A stretch of 64,000 bases of DNA from the NCBI GenBank assembly GCA_001683735.1, contig LUGG01000017.1, forward strand, positions 124,001-188,000, read 5' to 3'. The notes below the pieces were generated by a model. The model saw nothing but the letters and a program-made list of their open reading frames with translations, did not search any database and was not told where the DNA came from. A program made the translations under genes and the position numbers. The DNA comes from Grifola frondosa (Eukaryota > Basidiomycota > Agaricomycetes > Polyporales > Grifolaceae). Shown here in pieces: positions 48,130 through 59,199 of the stretch (position 1 is its first letter; every line of letters starts with the position of its first letter).

Positions 48130-49630
48130 ATCGCGAGCTGCGGAGAAACTATAGTTCGATCGAGCGAGTATGGGAAGTCAGAATACGCACGGAGTCGCAC
48201 GCGAGGCTCAGAGACAGTCCATTTACGTTGACAAACAGCTGTATGTAGAAGTCCGGGGAGATATCAGCATGTAGTGGAGTTGGGGATTAGGGAGAGACGA
48301 ACATTGGGAGGTATAGACCATAGCCATAAATCCACTATCAAATATGAAGTAAATCAGGCGGTGTAGTAAGATGAAAATCGACTACAGAGCATAAAGACCT
48401 GCGCTACAGTCGTCATCCAGAATTGTCCGTCATTGAGGATCTCTTTGATACATTTTCTGGGCCCAGCTCCTGTTCTGACTCCTGAGGCTTGCGCAGCGAC
48501 AGAGGTTGACTACGGCGGCGCGGACGAGGGAAAGAAAGACGGGGAATTCGGGAGCAAGTAGAAACAAAGGGACAGAAGTATGCAGATGACCGAATGGAGG
48601 GTTCTTTCAGGATCTTCATGCATGGGCGAGCCGTGGACTCTGGGCGTCTAATGATGAGAATGCATGCTTACATAATACATTCCAATTATCCTCAACTTTT
48701 ACTTGCAGCGACCATCAGCGGCGCCGAAAGCACGATATTGGGATCAGGTCGAACTTGCTAGATACTAAGGAAGGCGTCAAATTCTTCACATGCTTCGCGT
48801 TGCTCCGAGTCATCGGAAGTGAGCCTCACAGTTTTCTGAAGGAGGTAGCTATTCATCATATACTGGACTGCAGCCAGAAGTCGGTATGGCTCCGAGTATA
48901 CGTCAAAGCTAGACGATGGCTCATTTTTGCGACCACTCATCTCGTCTGAAAAGAAGTACTCTAATCATGGTAAGTACGCGCTGACCCATATCGTGTTAGT
49001 AGAAACGAGATCAGCGAAATGATCATATCGATCAATCGATCATTCCTACGATGAGTCTGTTTGAATAGGAGCGGACACACAGGTGGGCGACCGGCTCACT
49101 AGATCATGTTTATGTCCTCATGATGATGAATTAAGCCTCGACGAATGGCATCAAACTCGCGAATTTTAAACGAAGTGATCACTCCTAGAGTAAGATGGCC
49201 CATGACTCCTGCCACAACCTCAACATGGGCAGCGGGATATTCATGGGGAGTGAGTTCACCACAAAAATGCGTTAAATGCATATAGGACTCGTCGTTTCCT
49301 GTCGGCTATGGTGTGTTGGCCGGCGCAGGCTATGTTGGTAAGCTCCTTTTGTGTGTGCTTACTTCACATGCATGCGCAGCTGAATCCGAGAAGAATCAGA
49401 TATCCGTCGTGATCCCTTGCCGGCGACACACACGTTTCCTCGTCCTCCCTCCATTCGCCGTCGTCGGCCTGGATGACGATGCTGCTGAACTTTAGTTTAT
49501 CTTCCAATGCCCAGAACCGCACGGTCGGACGCATTTATATGGCTGCTCGTACATCGACGATGCCCCATGTCCATATCTCTTATGAAGCCTGCTCCGAGCC
49601 TGCCACCCACCCTCAAACTCATCGAGCACA
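48130..49630. other. No secure gene
   Basis: 48590-48730 resembles 6940-7090 (shared GGGCGTCT, TGCTTACATAAT and GCAGCGACC segments). Short frames occur on both strands between 48750 and 49500 without a recognisable domain. Confidence 0.35.
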
Positions 49631-51996
49631 ATGGAGCAAAAGTTGGCAAGCGTGAACGATATAGCCGGAATGACTTTTGAGTTCGTTGTCATCGGTGAGT
49701 CCGCAGCCTTTACTTGACACACATACACGGGCCCCTCACGCGGTTGCATCTGGTATCCAGGAGGCGGGGCACGTTCCCAAACCAATCGTGCCTAGTTAGC
49801 TCTCATCGTTATACAGACCGCTGGACTGGTTGTGGCTTCACGATTAACGGAGAACCCCAATGTTTCCGTGGCTGTCCTCGAAGCCGGGAAGGCCCACTTC
49901 AACGACTCCCTCGTCCGTACGCATTGCTATCATTACTGTAGAGGCTCACGGAAGCTCATGTCTGTTGTATAGTTGCTCCGGATGGCTGGATGAAGCAAGT
50001 GATGAATCCGGAGTACGATTGGGTGTTCCACCTGTTCGCTCTGACAATGTTTCGGATTCTGCGCACCGGCCCCTTCTACGCACGAATATTGCGAACTCTG
50101 GAATTCAGTAGGTCGATCGAGGTTACTGATGCATCACATTGAATGTCTTGTGATAGGCTCGATTCCCGTCTCGTTCGCGCGCACGAGCTCTGGAGTTGAA
50201 TTTTCGCTTCAGAAGGTGTGTCAGCCGTATATATACGCTTGTCCTATGCTCATTGTATCATAGAGTCTGGGGCAACATGGCGTCGATACGATCAATGATG
50301 CCGCCGTACGTATTACTCTTTGTCCACTTTAGTCGCTATCTCACATACGATTCTCTGCTTCACAGTGGAGCAGTGAGGTACGTCTCTTTTCCGTCCTCTT
50401 CCCATAGTACACATCTTCATTCTCGTCATAAGGTCTCAATCCGTGTCTATCGTTAACTCGACCACCGGCACGCGGAGCTATGCTGCAACGGTAAGCCAAG
50501 TACCTGCTCCGCATGAATGAACACATAACTCACTCAGAATGGGGCCGTAATCAGTGCTACCTCCAGCCGGCACTCGACCACCCGAACCTCAAAGTCTTTC
50601 CGGAAGCGTACGTCACCAAGGTCCTTACCTCGACGGAGGGCCCCAACGCGGAGGTCGTCGCGCACGGCGTCGAGTTCGAGCACGGCGGCGCAACGCACCA
50701 GATGTATGCCGCCAAGGAGGTCATCCTCTCCGCAGGGTGAGCGTCTTCCACTTGAGTACATTCGGGCCAGTCGCCGCAGATCCTCGAGCTGAGCGGGATT
50801 GGGGATCGCGCGATCTTGGAGCCATTGGGAATAACAGTAAAGAGGCACCTCCCGACATTCGGTGCGAACGTCCAGGACCATATCATCCTCACTGCATTTG
50901 TCTTCGGTAGGCTTCTCACTTTTCGATGCATCGGTGACCTGTCTGTCCTAGAGATGCGCGCGGGCAACAAGATCATCACGAGCGGCCCCATCCGCGACCC
51001 CAAGTTCCAGTCCAAGCTGCGCGAGGCCTAGTATGTGCCCCTCTCCATCACACACACTTCTGTGCTGATGCAGGTTACCGCAGCGGCGACGTCGGCGACG
51101 CGCTCGCGCTCGTGATGACTGGCCTGACATTCCTGCCCATCCAGAGCTTCTGTGAGCGCGCAAGGCGGAGACATTCCCCCGGGGCTGGAGGAGCAGTATG
51201 CGGTGGAGCTCGAGATGCTCAAGAAGGAGAACGTGCCGGACATAGAGGTCGTTATGTTCCCATTCTTGTTGAAGCCCGATGGCGCGCTGCTCCATTTTCT
51301 CACTGTCGCAGTGACTGATCACTGGTCCAGATTCAGGCAAGCCGTTTGTGAGGCTGCTCCCGTCCATCGGGCACCCATTCTCCCGCGGGACCATCGTGCG
51401 TGCTCCCGCCTCGAGCGTGTGTCGCGATGCGCTGATTTGGTGCTCTAGCACATCGCGTCTGCAGATCCGAAGGCGCAGCTGAGATCGACCCTAACTACCT
51501 CGCGGAGCAAATCGACCTGGAAATCCTTGTCGACTCGTTCAAGTGCCTTCGGAAAGTCACTCACACGGACCCGTTCAAGAGCCTTTCTATTGCGGAGCTC
51601 CGCTCTGGGCCCAGTGCGCCACGGATGATCAGATCCGCGGTGCGTGGCTATTGCTAAGCTGAGATGGTGCTGTTATGCTCATATATGCGCGATTTGGGAT
51701 CACAGAGTTCATAAGCAAGAACCTGTAGACGACGTGGCGTGAGTGCCGATAGTACCCTTATCCTCTGCATCTCTGCGTGAATTTTTAACGCCTGCTTCTC
51801 TAGATACGTGTGGGAGCTGTTCAATACTCCCTGAAGGCAAGGATGGCGTGGTGGATCCTAAACTCAAGGTGAGCCAATCTACACGCATGTCTCCTGCTTG
51901 CTGGCTGACGGCAATTATCCGCAGGTCTATGGAACGGAGAATATCCGTGTCGTGGATCTCCCGATCCTGTCGCTGTTGACTGCTGTCCACACCCAA
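49631..51996 (+). pseudogene. GMC oxidoreductase (aryl-alcohol/glucose oxidase type), decayed and 3'-truncated
   Basis: This is an FAD flavoenzyme family (CAZy AA3) that oxidises alcohols or sugars, often supplying hydrogen peroxide. ATG 49631 leads to DIAGMTFEFVVI, then a short exon supplies the GGG of the FAD-binding GGGTAG, and TAGLVVASRLTENPNVSVAV with LEAGK follows. Then come APDGWMKQVMNPEYDWVF (about 49975-50030), HPNLKVFPEAYVTKVLTS (about 50580), AAKEVILSAG, SPQILELSGIGDRAILEPLG (about 50770-50830) and ASADPKAQ...EIDPNYLAEQIDLEILVDSF (about 51450). TTWHTCGSCSILPEGKDGVV follows across an intron, then VYGTENIRVVDLPILSLLTA and VHTQ. Both active-site His positions (WH and VH) are visible. 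The RGKGLGGSS region is scrambled, an in-frame TAG lies at 51726-51728, and the last exon is missing where block D starts. The micro-exon donor after GGG reads GC. Confidence 0.85.
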
Positions 51997-52727
51997 GGTC
52001 TGTGCCCTCCTTGTTACCTGCACCGACACTTAGACGTCCTTTTAGCCTTAAATCCTTTGCATCAGCGATGTAGGAGAAGCGTGCAATATTACTGCGATGT
52101 GGCCAAGGCTCATGAATCAATTTTCATACTTATGCAGAAATTCCTGGTCAAGACGATCTCCGGATATAGTTCAGCATCCACAGTGGGTCGTAGCAGAAGA
52201 TTTCGCACCTCCTGCACCGATACCATAGTAACTCGTATCGAGTATTGCGATAGGAGTTCTCTCGATAACTCCAGTTCCCGGGCTCTCCTCACCTCCGTGA
52301 TCTCATAGACGACATTCTGAAATGATTTCTGCCACACTCACATACCGGAGTCGATGCGTTCCCATGATTTTCGTTATCTGGTGAATGGCCGGCTGTCACT
52401 TAACCTCGAAAGATGAATGTAAGCATTTTCAAACAGTCAAGCCTATTGAACGTGCACCTGACTTTTCGGTTGATAGGGTTCGGACCGTCACCAATCACCA
52501 GTCATTAGTCGGCCTGAACGTCCTCCGATATGCAATCACAACTTTTGGCATTAATACGCGATGAACCCGAGGTGCGGTGGACGTATGTTCTTTTTTTAAC
52601 TGCCGAGGAGCCCCGAAATCTAATGCTAGCGGTTTTAAGTCGCGGATCGATCGCGAACAAAGACAAAAAGTAACATTTCCTGCTGTTTAACTCACCGAAC
52701 CCCCGCATTCACAGCTTTGCAGCTTCC

Positions 52728-53112
52728 CACCATTCGTGCCGGAATTGATGTCCGCCGCGGCGGGAGCGACCACCATTATCGTTTTCATGAGAGAGCGCTG
52801 CGTCTCCCTCCGGTCCGCGCACTCCTTGCCCTCGCCAATATCTGACAGCCAATCACACATTTACGTGCGTGTCGTGCCACGCCTGCGGGTGGTTCGCTAG
52901 CGCGCCCGTGGAAAGTAGGGCGACGGTGTGCGGAGAGTGGTTTACGCTCCACGTGGGGGAATCTGGAACTTGAACTCCATCGTCAGCGTCGTTGTCGCAT
53001 ACCACTGGCACGAAATATTAAGATCGATTGCATGTGGACGGTTTGCGCGGGGAGCGTATCTCCTCGACAGACGAGCCCATGGACCTGATGAGCCCCGTCT
53101 CTGCTTGACCAG
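52728..53112 (-). pseudogene. Thioesterase-like protein, copy D, internally deleted
   Basis: Only the C-terminal half is left: TLTMEFKFQIP-type and SDIGE-type segments on the minus strand between about 52740 and 53095. At about 53110 the sequence jumps to the position equivalent to about 15970 in B, removing roughly 500 bases that hold the N-terminal hotdog half. It cannot encode an enzyme. Confidence 0.65.
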
Positions 53113-53625
53113 ACGCGGGTGTCGATTTTAGAAGTGAATTATGAGACGCACTGTAAAATGTCATATTCTGAATCGATAGCCCCACTGCACGGCAACTCCG
53201 TCCTTCCCAGAAGTAGAGCGTGAGGGGTCTGCGACAACAACGAGAGCGGCATCGCAATGAATCACTGCACCAGCAAGAGAACAGCAAGCCGAGTATAGAC
53301 CAGCTTACAAATGCCCTCTTTTGTACGGATATGCAACAATAAGGGCACGGATATTCTCAAAAATGGTGTGGCATGATACCAGGGTGGACTGGAATAGATG
53401 TAAGAAGCAGTCCTATCAGGGGTCTTGCAGGGACGCGCTCATTCACGGGCGTGGAAGTCCACGGGATTCTAAATTGTTGCCGCCACTGCAGAATCTGTTC
53501 TCGGGGTTCCCATCGCTCAATGCTGCATCAGGAAAACTCAAATTCTGCTTTTCGGCATGAAAAAAGGTGAAAAAATTCGAAAATTAGAGAGGTAAGTTGA
53601 TTCATAGCTTGGATCTACTTATTTT

Positions 53626-54131
53626 TAGTGTTGCCGGAAGTTGAAGGTAACTTAAGGTGAGGTACGCCTTGCCTTCCCGGCAAGCTCGGCATGTGAACTT
53701 AAGTGGATCAAGTTAGTATCAAGATGATCTCAAGACTGGGTAACCAGGGGCAGAATCACGTTCCTACGATTAATTGTTGACGGGTGCGTGCGCATCATCT
53801 TGCCACGCGATTCAGCTGTCTAGTAAAGAAACGGACACTTTGCAAAGTGCCTTAGATATTGCAACCATGGGAAATCTTAAAGTTCTCTTTAAGTAGGATA
53901 GACTGGACTTTACGGATGGTTAAAGCTCTTAAATTCGAATTGACACACCCTAGCTCATAATACCAGAGATATGTCATATTCTGGTTGTATAAACATCACC
54001 AGCCAGTGACATCTAGTGATGGGTCGAACATCTCGCCTGATTTGGGATGTTGCCACCTTAAGCGCCGCTGCCACAAGAAATTCACACTCCGATAGCTTCA
54101 GGTAACTCTGCCTTAACTTCCGGCCACACTA
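53626..54131. mobile_element. MITE-like element, copy D
   Basis: Left end TAGTGTTGCCGGAAGTTGAA is intact; the right end reads AACTTCCGGCCACACTA, one base different from A. The interior has drifted by small indels relative to A and B. No coding capacity. Confidence 0.6.
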
Positions 54132-54818
54132 TTTCGGACAACTTAAATAAAGCTACTATCCCATCTTCTCCGGTCTGTTAATCTCCACCAACTATGCTAT
54201 ATAATACGACGTAAGCCATGAAGCATGTTGTAACTTGTGTCTCTCTCGGTTCAATTGCACATTCGCTCATTGATAGCCAGCAAAACAAACCATCTTACTT
54301 TGATCATCGTTTGCTCCGACAACATCTAAGGTCAATTGGTCCAATCAACTTGTTGTTGTCTCAGGTAGATATGGTACTGACAGTGCTGAGACGTTTGGCC
54401 TGTTCGGCAAGGATACGTCAGGCATGGACATCGTGTAGCGTGTACCGCGCTCATCGTTGGACACACGATGAGCTCAAGAATGCATTGTATGAGAAGACTC
54501 TTAAAATTTCAACCTAAAACTTTATAGAAACATCTACAGCTCAAGTGTGCAATGAATTTGGATACGTAAGTGTCTATTTCGAGATTGCGTGGGGGGGAAC
54601 AAGCTGAAAATAATACGTCAAAAGCGCCTAGCGAGATGTTGATGACAGAAGGCGCGACGACAAGCAGAGGCCCTCCCCGGCATGTTCTGCGTCATATCAT
54701 GCAGTCTGCGACACGAATCAATCATAATTCTTCGAAGTTGTAGTGCATTCGCTTATAAGGCTTATGGAAACTGACCGCCTCACCCCTCGCTGTCGGATTA
54801 CCTCTGCAAAGTACCGTC
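54132..54818. other. 5' flank of DUF6534 copy D with a 99-codon open frame
   Basis: An open frame 54218-54517 begins ATGAAGCATGTTG after the TATA-like element. Its product includes LLSQVDMVLTVLRRLACSAR. In A and B the same region is interrupted, and I recognise no family, so it is probably chance or an old remnant. Confidence 0.3.
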
Positions 54819-56715
54819 GTGGGCGCGATTGAGGACCTCCTAGGCTCTGTTTTGGTAGGAATATTTTTTGCATGCATGTGAATATGTCATATTCCTGATT
54901 GAAGTATCAGCACACTGATTACAATCTGTGATGCTGCAGCCTCTACGGAGTCACAACTTTACAGGCCTTCGTGTATATGCAGACGTACCCAGATGATCCT
55001 CGTCTGTCTAAATATCTAGTTAGTGAAGTATATTTTCATCATCATTCTAGCATGACTCCTCGCTGCATCTATGGAGGTTGCCACTGTTTGGTAAGATTCA
55101 ATGCTCATAGGTGGTTGATCGCGGGTGACCTCGTCTACAGGGTACTGGAGACCCTCCATACAGGCTTTTGCATGCAATTTGCGTATGCGTATGTCATCTG
55201 GAACTTTGGCAACGCGGAATTCATGGGGGGAATATACTGGTGAGTGAACTAGTTACGATGTGAGGTCAGTTCTTACATAGAATGCTGTTGTTAGGAGTGG
55301 CGGTGTGAGCATCTCCGTACTACTCGAAGACGAGCCGGTTAACACATGAATGCACTGCCAGCTCGCCTTATTCTTGGCCGTAAGCCTCATGGGAAGTCTT
55401 GCTCCTCACTTCAGGAATTGACTCGTGTGTTGTCTATCAGGTCCTCATTCAAGTAACTGTGCAGTGGTTCGTCTCATCCATCATGTTTCCTTCATCTATG
55501 CTAATATCGTACTCGCTTATCCCAGCTTCTACATCGGGCGCGTTTGGGTCTGTGAGTATATCATTCCTGTATGCTCCGAACACCCTCGAACTGTCCGATA
55601 GTGAGCAACCACTCGTTCGCCTTTACCATCCTCTTGTGAGTAGCTCTACATATCTCAATACCGTCCTAGTATCCTGAATTTTGACGATCGAGGCATTCCT
55701 TGTGCTTTGTCGCTTTGGTATGACCCCATCGCTGCAAATCCATTAGTGACTGATCGATCATCGCCGATGCCGATCAGGTTTTGGCATGGTACGCTTCTCC
55801 CACTTCAATAACAGTGTATATTGAGCTCAAAGGGGACGTAGTTACAACAACTTTCACGTATGCCACTGCGTCCGTTCTTTTTGATCGCGTTTGTGATTAA
55901 ACTGTCTTGGATAGTTATCTCCTTCCCGAATGGGCTACGTTCCGTTCTAAGATAGGGCCACTGGTAATGTCAATTCATTGATTTGAAAACACGAGAAACA
56001 AATGACAGATGCATCAATATTTATAGGTTACGCTCAGTGTTGGTATGGATCGTCTGCTTGCATAGATGTGATTGTGGCATCCGTGCTGATCTATTATTTC
56101 AAACGTGGACGGTCGGGTTTGGCGAGGTGCGATTGCACTTTCCGAGCTCTATCACCTTCTAGCGCTTATCGTCTGGTGCAGATCAGATAATATGCTCGTG
56201 TGGCTCAGCGTGTATACCGTGAACACGGGTGCCTTACGAGGTATGTTTTTCCCCACACACGTAGTTATCTGGTGTTGCGAATTGACCGCTTTTGATAGCG
56301 CTGTCTCCGTGCTTACTGTCATCATGGTACGATCCATCGATCCGTTCTGCTCAGTGTCTTTTCTGACTTGACGCCAATATAGTTCGCGGTGCAGAAGGAG
56401 AGTCTGGTCTTCGTGGCGTTGGGAGCGATGCAAAGCAAATGTGGGTAACTGGCACCGACATATATTTCTGGACTAAAACTGAGCTACTTCGACAGTGTAA
56501 TGCGAACTCATTCCTCGGCAGGTGCGGCCAAATTCATTATTAAACTCTTGATTCGATACTCATTCAGCTGCCATCCAGCCGAACGCACGTCAGCACATCC
56601 GCAACATGCTCAGCGAGTATCCCACGATCGAGCTCTCGAGAGTTCGCAGTTCAAGACAACCGTCCCGGTACTGTGGCTCATAGCTTGTGTCTAGTCTGAC
56701 ATCAAAATCTTCTAA
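54819..56715 (+). pseudogene. DUF6534-family seven-helix membrane protein, copy D, start codon lost
   Basis: The position of the ATG in A, B and C is GTG here (54819-54821), giving (V)GAIEDLLGSVLVGIFFACM. The second exon is well kept: YMQTYPDDPRLSKYLVSEVY, later VLETLHTGFCMQFAYAYVIW and GNAEFMGGIYW. Then QVLIQVTVQWFV (about 55440-55475), ACIDVIVASVLIYYFKRGRS (about 56055-56115), LVWLSVYTVNTGAL and LVFVALGAMQSK follow. The end contains a two-base loss (GAGCTCTCGAGAGTTCGC) and the TAG also seen in B. With several lesions it is a pseudogene. Confidence 0.82.
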
Positions 56716-56951
56716 CTCTTGCGCGTTTTAGTGTCATGTGGAAATCCTGCAGGAGACCGTCCATGACGGGGATACACATAGTACTAGTGGAACTGACGTA
56801 GTAAGTGCAACATGTTGTATGCACTCATCGGATATCCGCTTATGCGTTGCAGCCATCGGATTCTCTATCAATAAACCGCATGGCCAATTCGTGAGATTGT
56901 AAGACCGAGAGTGCTGAAGCAAGAGTACCCTACACGAAGTCCAGATGGCCG

Positions 56952-57230
56952 TTGATAAACATGATCGGATACACCATACCGCCGCAGGAGCTCCTAGACA
57001 AAATAATCGGATGTCTTTATAGAAACAATTTTCCTGAAGCTGTTATAAGCACCGGACTTCAGAATAACCAGCGCCAGAGAGCATTTTCTGTGGTGCACTT
57101 CTACAGACACTTCAGGTCCATATCAACCTTGAGCCAAGGCCTATGCCAATACCTCTGCGAGGAAGAGCTGACAGTACTTGGTGGTGTCAGCGAACGAGAG
57201 CGTGAGCATCCTATTCCAGAACAATGTTAG
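56952..57230 (+). CDS. 92-codon open frame, possible F-box-like N-terminus
   Basis: The frame reads IPPQELLDKIIGCLYRNNFP and later VVHFYRHFRSISTLSQGLCQ with YLCEEELTVLGGV. The I(P)PxELLDxIIxxLxxN start resembles the first helix of agaricomycete F-box proteins, which bring substrates to SCF ubiquitin ligases. Copies A and B share the end of this frame but are broken near the start. The resemblance covers only about 20 residues and could be fortuitous. Confidence 0.28.
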   Translation: MINMIGYTIPPQELLDKIIGCLYRNNFPEAVISTGLQNNQRQRAFSVVHFYRHFRSISTLSQGLCQYLCEEELTVLGGVSEREREHPIPEQC

Positions 57231-57614
57231 CTATAGGTTGGTAGATACTGACGAACAAAAACAGATGATTATTTCATCAATTTGCAAGTGGCAAAAGTAA
57301 CCGAGGTCAAACAACTGGCCAGCGAATACAACTATGAGGTAAAGCTGCACGGAGCCGATCGATCTGCTCTGAAGTATGTAGAAGGCTTGGTAGGTTCCGA
57401 ACGAGTTCGTAGCACTGGGCGTGCAAGGTCCAGCGACATGCCTAGAGAGTACATAGCGTGAGCGTTTGGTCGAAAGAGAGAAGTATGTTAAGCGTCAACT
57501 GCAAGCAGAGCAGTCGACCGCGCCTGCAGAGCGCCATCCACATGCGGCTGGCCACTAGAAGTCTGAACTTGAGGGCCCGTGAAATAAATTTGTATGTCTC
57601 GATCGAATCCGGCC
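57231..57614. other. Spacer
   Basis: No recognisable gene; joins the module part of D to its right extension. Confidence 0.4.
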
Positions 57615-58136
57615 TCAGTAGATTCTCGGAAGTAGTCTGTACGGCGTTAATTTTGCCCATTCCTCCCACTCCTTTCCAAATGCCTCCTTCAGCACCCTGT
57701 CTTCCACAGTCGTCCTCGCCACGATGCCCACCCCGAACATGATCCACACGCTTATCCACCCAAGCGCGCACAAAACTCCCATGGCGCAGCGCCACACTCC
57801 AAATGCCTCCCAGCACGAGCCAGGACTTAGCTGCAGCATCACAATGCCAACTGCCACGACCAGGACGGCGCTGTAGATTGGGTGCCGCACCATGGAGTAC
57901 GGTCTGGACGTCACAAGTCTATGACCGGCACGCAATGCAAGCTCGAAGGTGAAGAAATGACCGAGATATCTGTAGCATGTGACGCGAGGTATGTGCCTGT
58001 GGCGAGCAGAGCCCAGCCGACGAGGAAGGTGCGCGATATGTGAATGCTAGAGTAGGAAGTGCCGTGGAAGAGAGCTCGAATGGAATCTGATCCCGGGAAA
58101 GAAGGGTAGGTCTCGCATAGTATAATAGCAGCCTCG
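57615..58136 (-). pseudogene. Isoprenylcysteine carboxyl methyltransferase-like protein, copy D
   Basis: This copy keeps the catalytic C-terminal domain in one frame: FFTFELALRAGHRLVTSRPY, SMVRHPIYSAVLVVAVGIVM, VLCALGWISVWIMFGVGIVA, and DRVLKEAFGKEWEEWAKLTP with YRLLPRIY before TGA. RHPxY and the acidic E..W...TPY.L.P ending are the family's signature residues. Upstream, after an acceptor near 58137, ETYPSFPG and HISRTFLVGWALLATGTYL are one base out of phase with RVTCYRYLG, so the gene is broken there, as in B. The first membrane exons are not found. It is the better of the two copies. Confidence 0.8.
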
Positions 58137-58913
58137 GCTAAACATGCGGAAATGACGACAAACTAGATGATAATATGAAATGAGCTATGGAAGAACGTCG
58201 AGGTGAACAATGGTATGACATACTCTCATGATTCAAGGTCCAAAGCGAAAGACCAATCTGTTTGACTTCTTCTCCACCTTAGCAAACTTCACAGTTTCTA
58301 TCTCGCTTGGCGATGGCTGAGACGATGTTCCCCTCTATCATCATATCTTCCTATGAGCTATCAATTTTATTGTATTTGACTGACGTACTAGATGCTCAAA
58401 ATATGCCGCCGAAAAAGCAATAACGGCAGTTTGGCGAGCGGGTGGCGCTGCATCACTCGGTCAGTCGTATCGGCATAATAGAGAAGTCTGCGAAAATCAA
58501 TTTTTGACGCACGGAATCAATCGGTATATCAGCAGTAGCTTCCAGAGTGGTGTCGGTATTCTGTTATTGTTCTTAATGGATGTTGTACATGCATATAGAC
58601 GGGGTGCTCGCGACGGAGTTGCCACCACCTTCTCCCACCTCCAATCTGTGCTTCTGATTTATACAAGATCTATGTGTACTTTCTTGGCAGTGCGTTCCGA
58701 AGGCTACATAGCGAGAATCAAATCAAAGTCGAGGGAGATGCTGCTAGGTACTCACTGTATCAAATTCACTGACAGCGTCATGCGTGATGATCGTCTCCTG
58801 GAGAATCTCGATACGAGACTAGCCCATCCAAACGTCAGAAATATGCCCAATAGGAAAGACACCTGGGTCACATACCGGTGGAGGTGCGATGAACTGTGAT
58901 CTGACTGAGAGGT
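58137..58913. other. No recognisable gene
   Basis: Counterpart of 21026-21799, including the 131-codon frame at 58504-58899. Confidence 0.35.
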
Positions 58914-59080
58914 CCATCGGATGGTTTGTGTATTTCCGCTGAGCCTGTTGCGGATGTGTTGGCGGATATTCAAGCTTGACACAGATTATAGTAAGCATCG
59001 CGTTACACCCAGTATCAAGCAAACTCAAAGCAAACCTCCCAAGGAATGCGTTCGCGTATACTACAAAGACGGCGTACAGT
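58914..59080 (-). pseudogene. DUF6534 C-terminal fragment, minus strand
   Basis: Same fragment as at 21800-21962. VVYANAFLGR, an intron, then LNIRQHIRNRLSGNTQTI is closer to the family consensus (LNARQHIRN) than the B copy. Only the end of the gene is present. Confidence 0.55.
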
Positions 59081-59199
59081 TGATCGTCAGTAGTAGAGGA
59101 CGGTACGCTGAGTCTCTTGGGTTGGAGCGAGGTTGAGGATCAACTACGTCCAACAACTCTTTTTCTCTATAACGTGGCTCGCATTATCTGCAACATGGA

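Noticed and set aside
49313..49495. Upstream exon of the GMC gene (LAGAGYVG...)
   Set aside because: It looks like a nucleotide-binding glycine motif at first, but the real FAD motif VVIGGGTAG begins at 49631 and no splice path joins the two.
58504..58899. 131-codon plus-strand frame conserved in B (21389-21784)
   Set aside because: The two segments are recent copies with very few base differences, so shared openness is expected without selection; no domain is visible.
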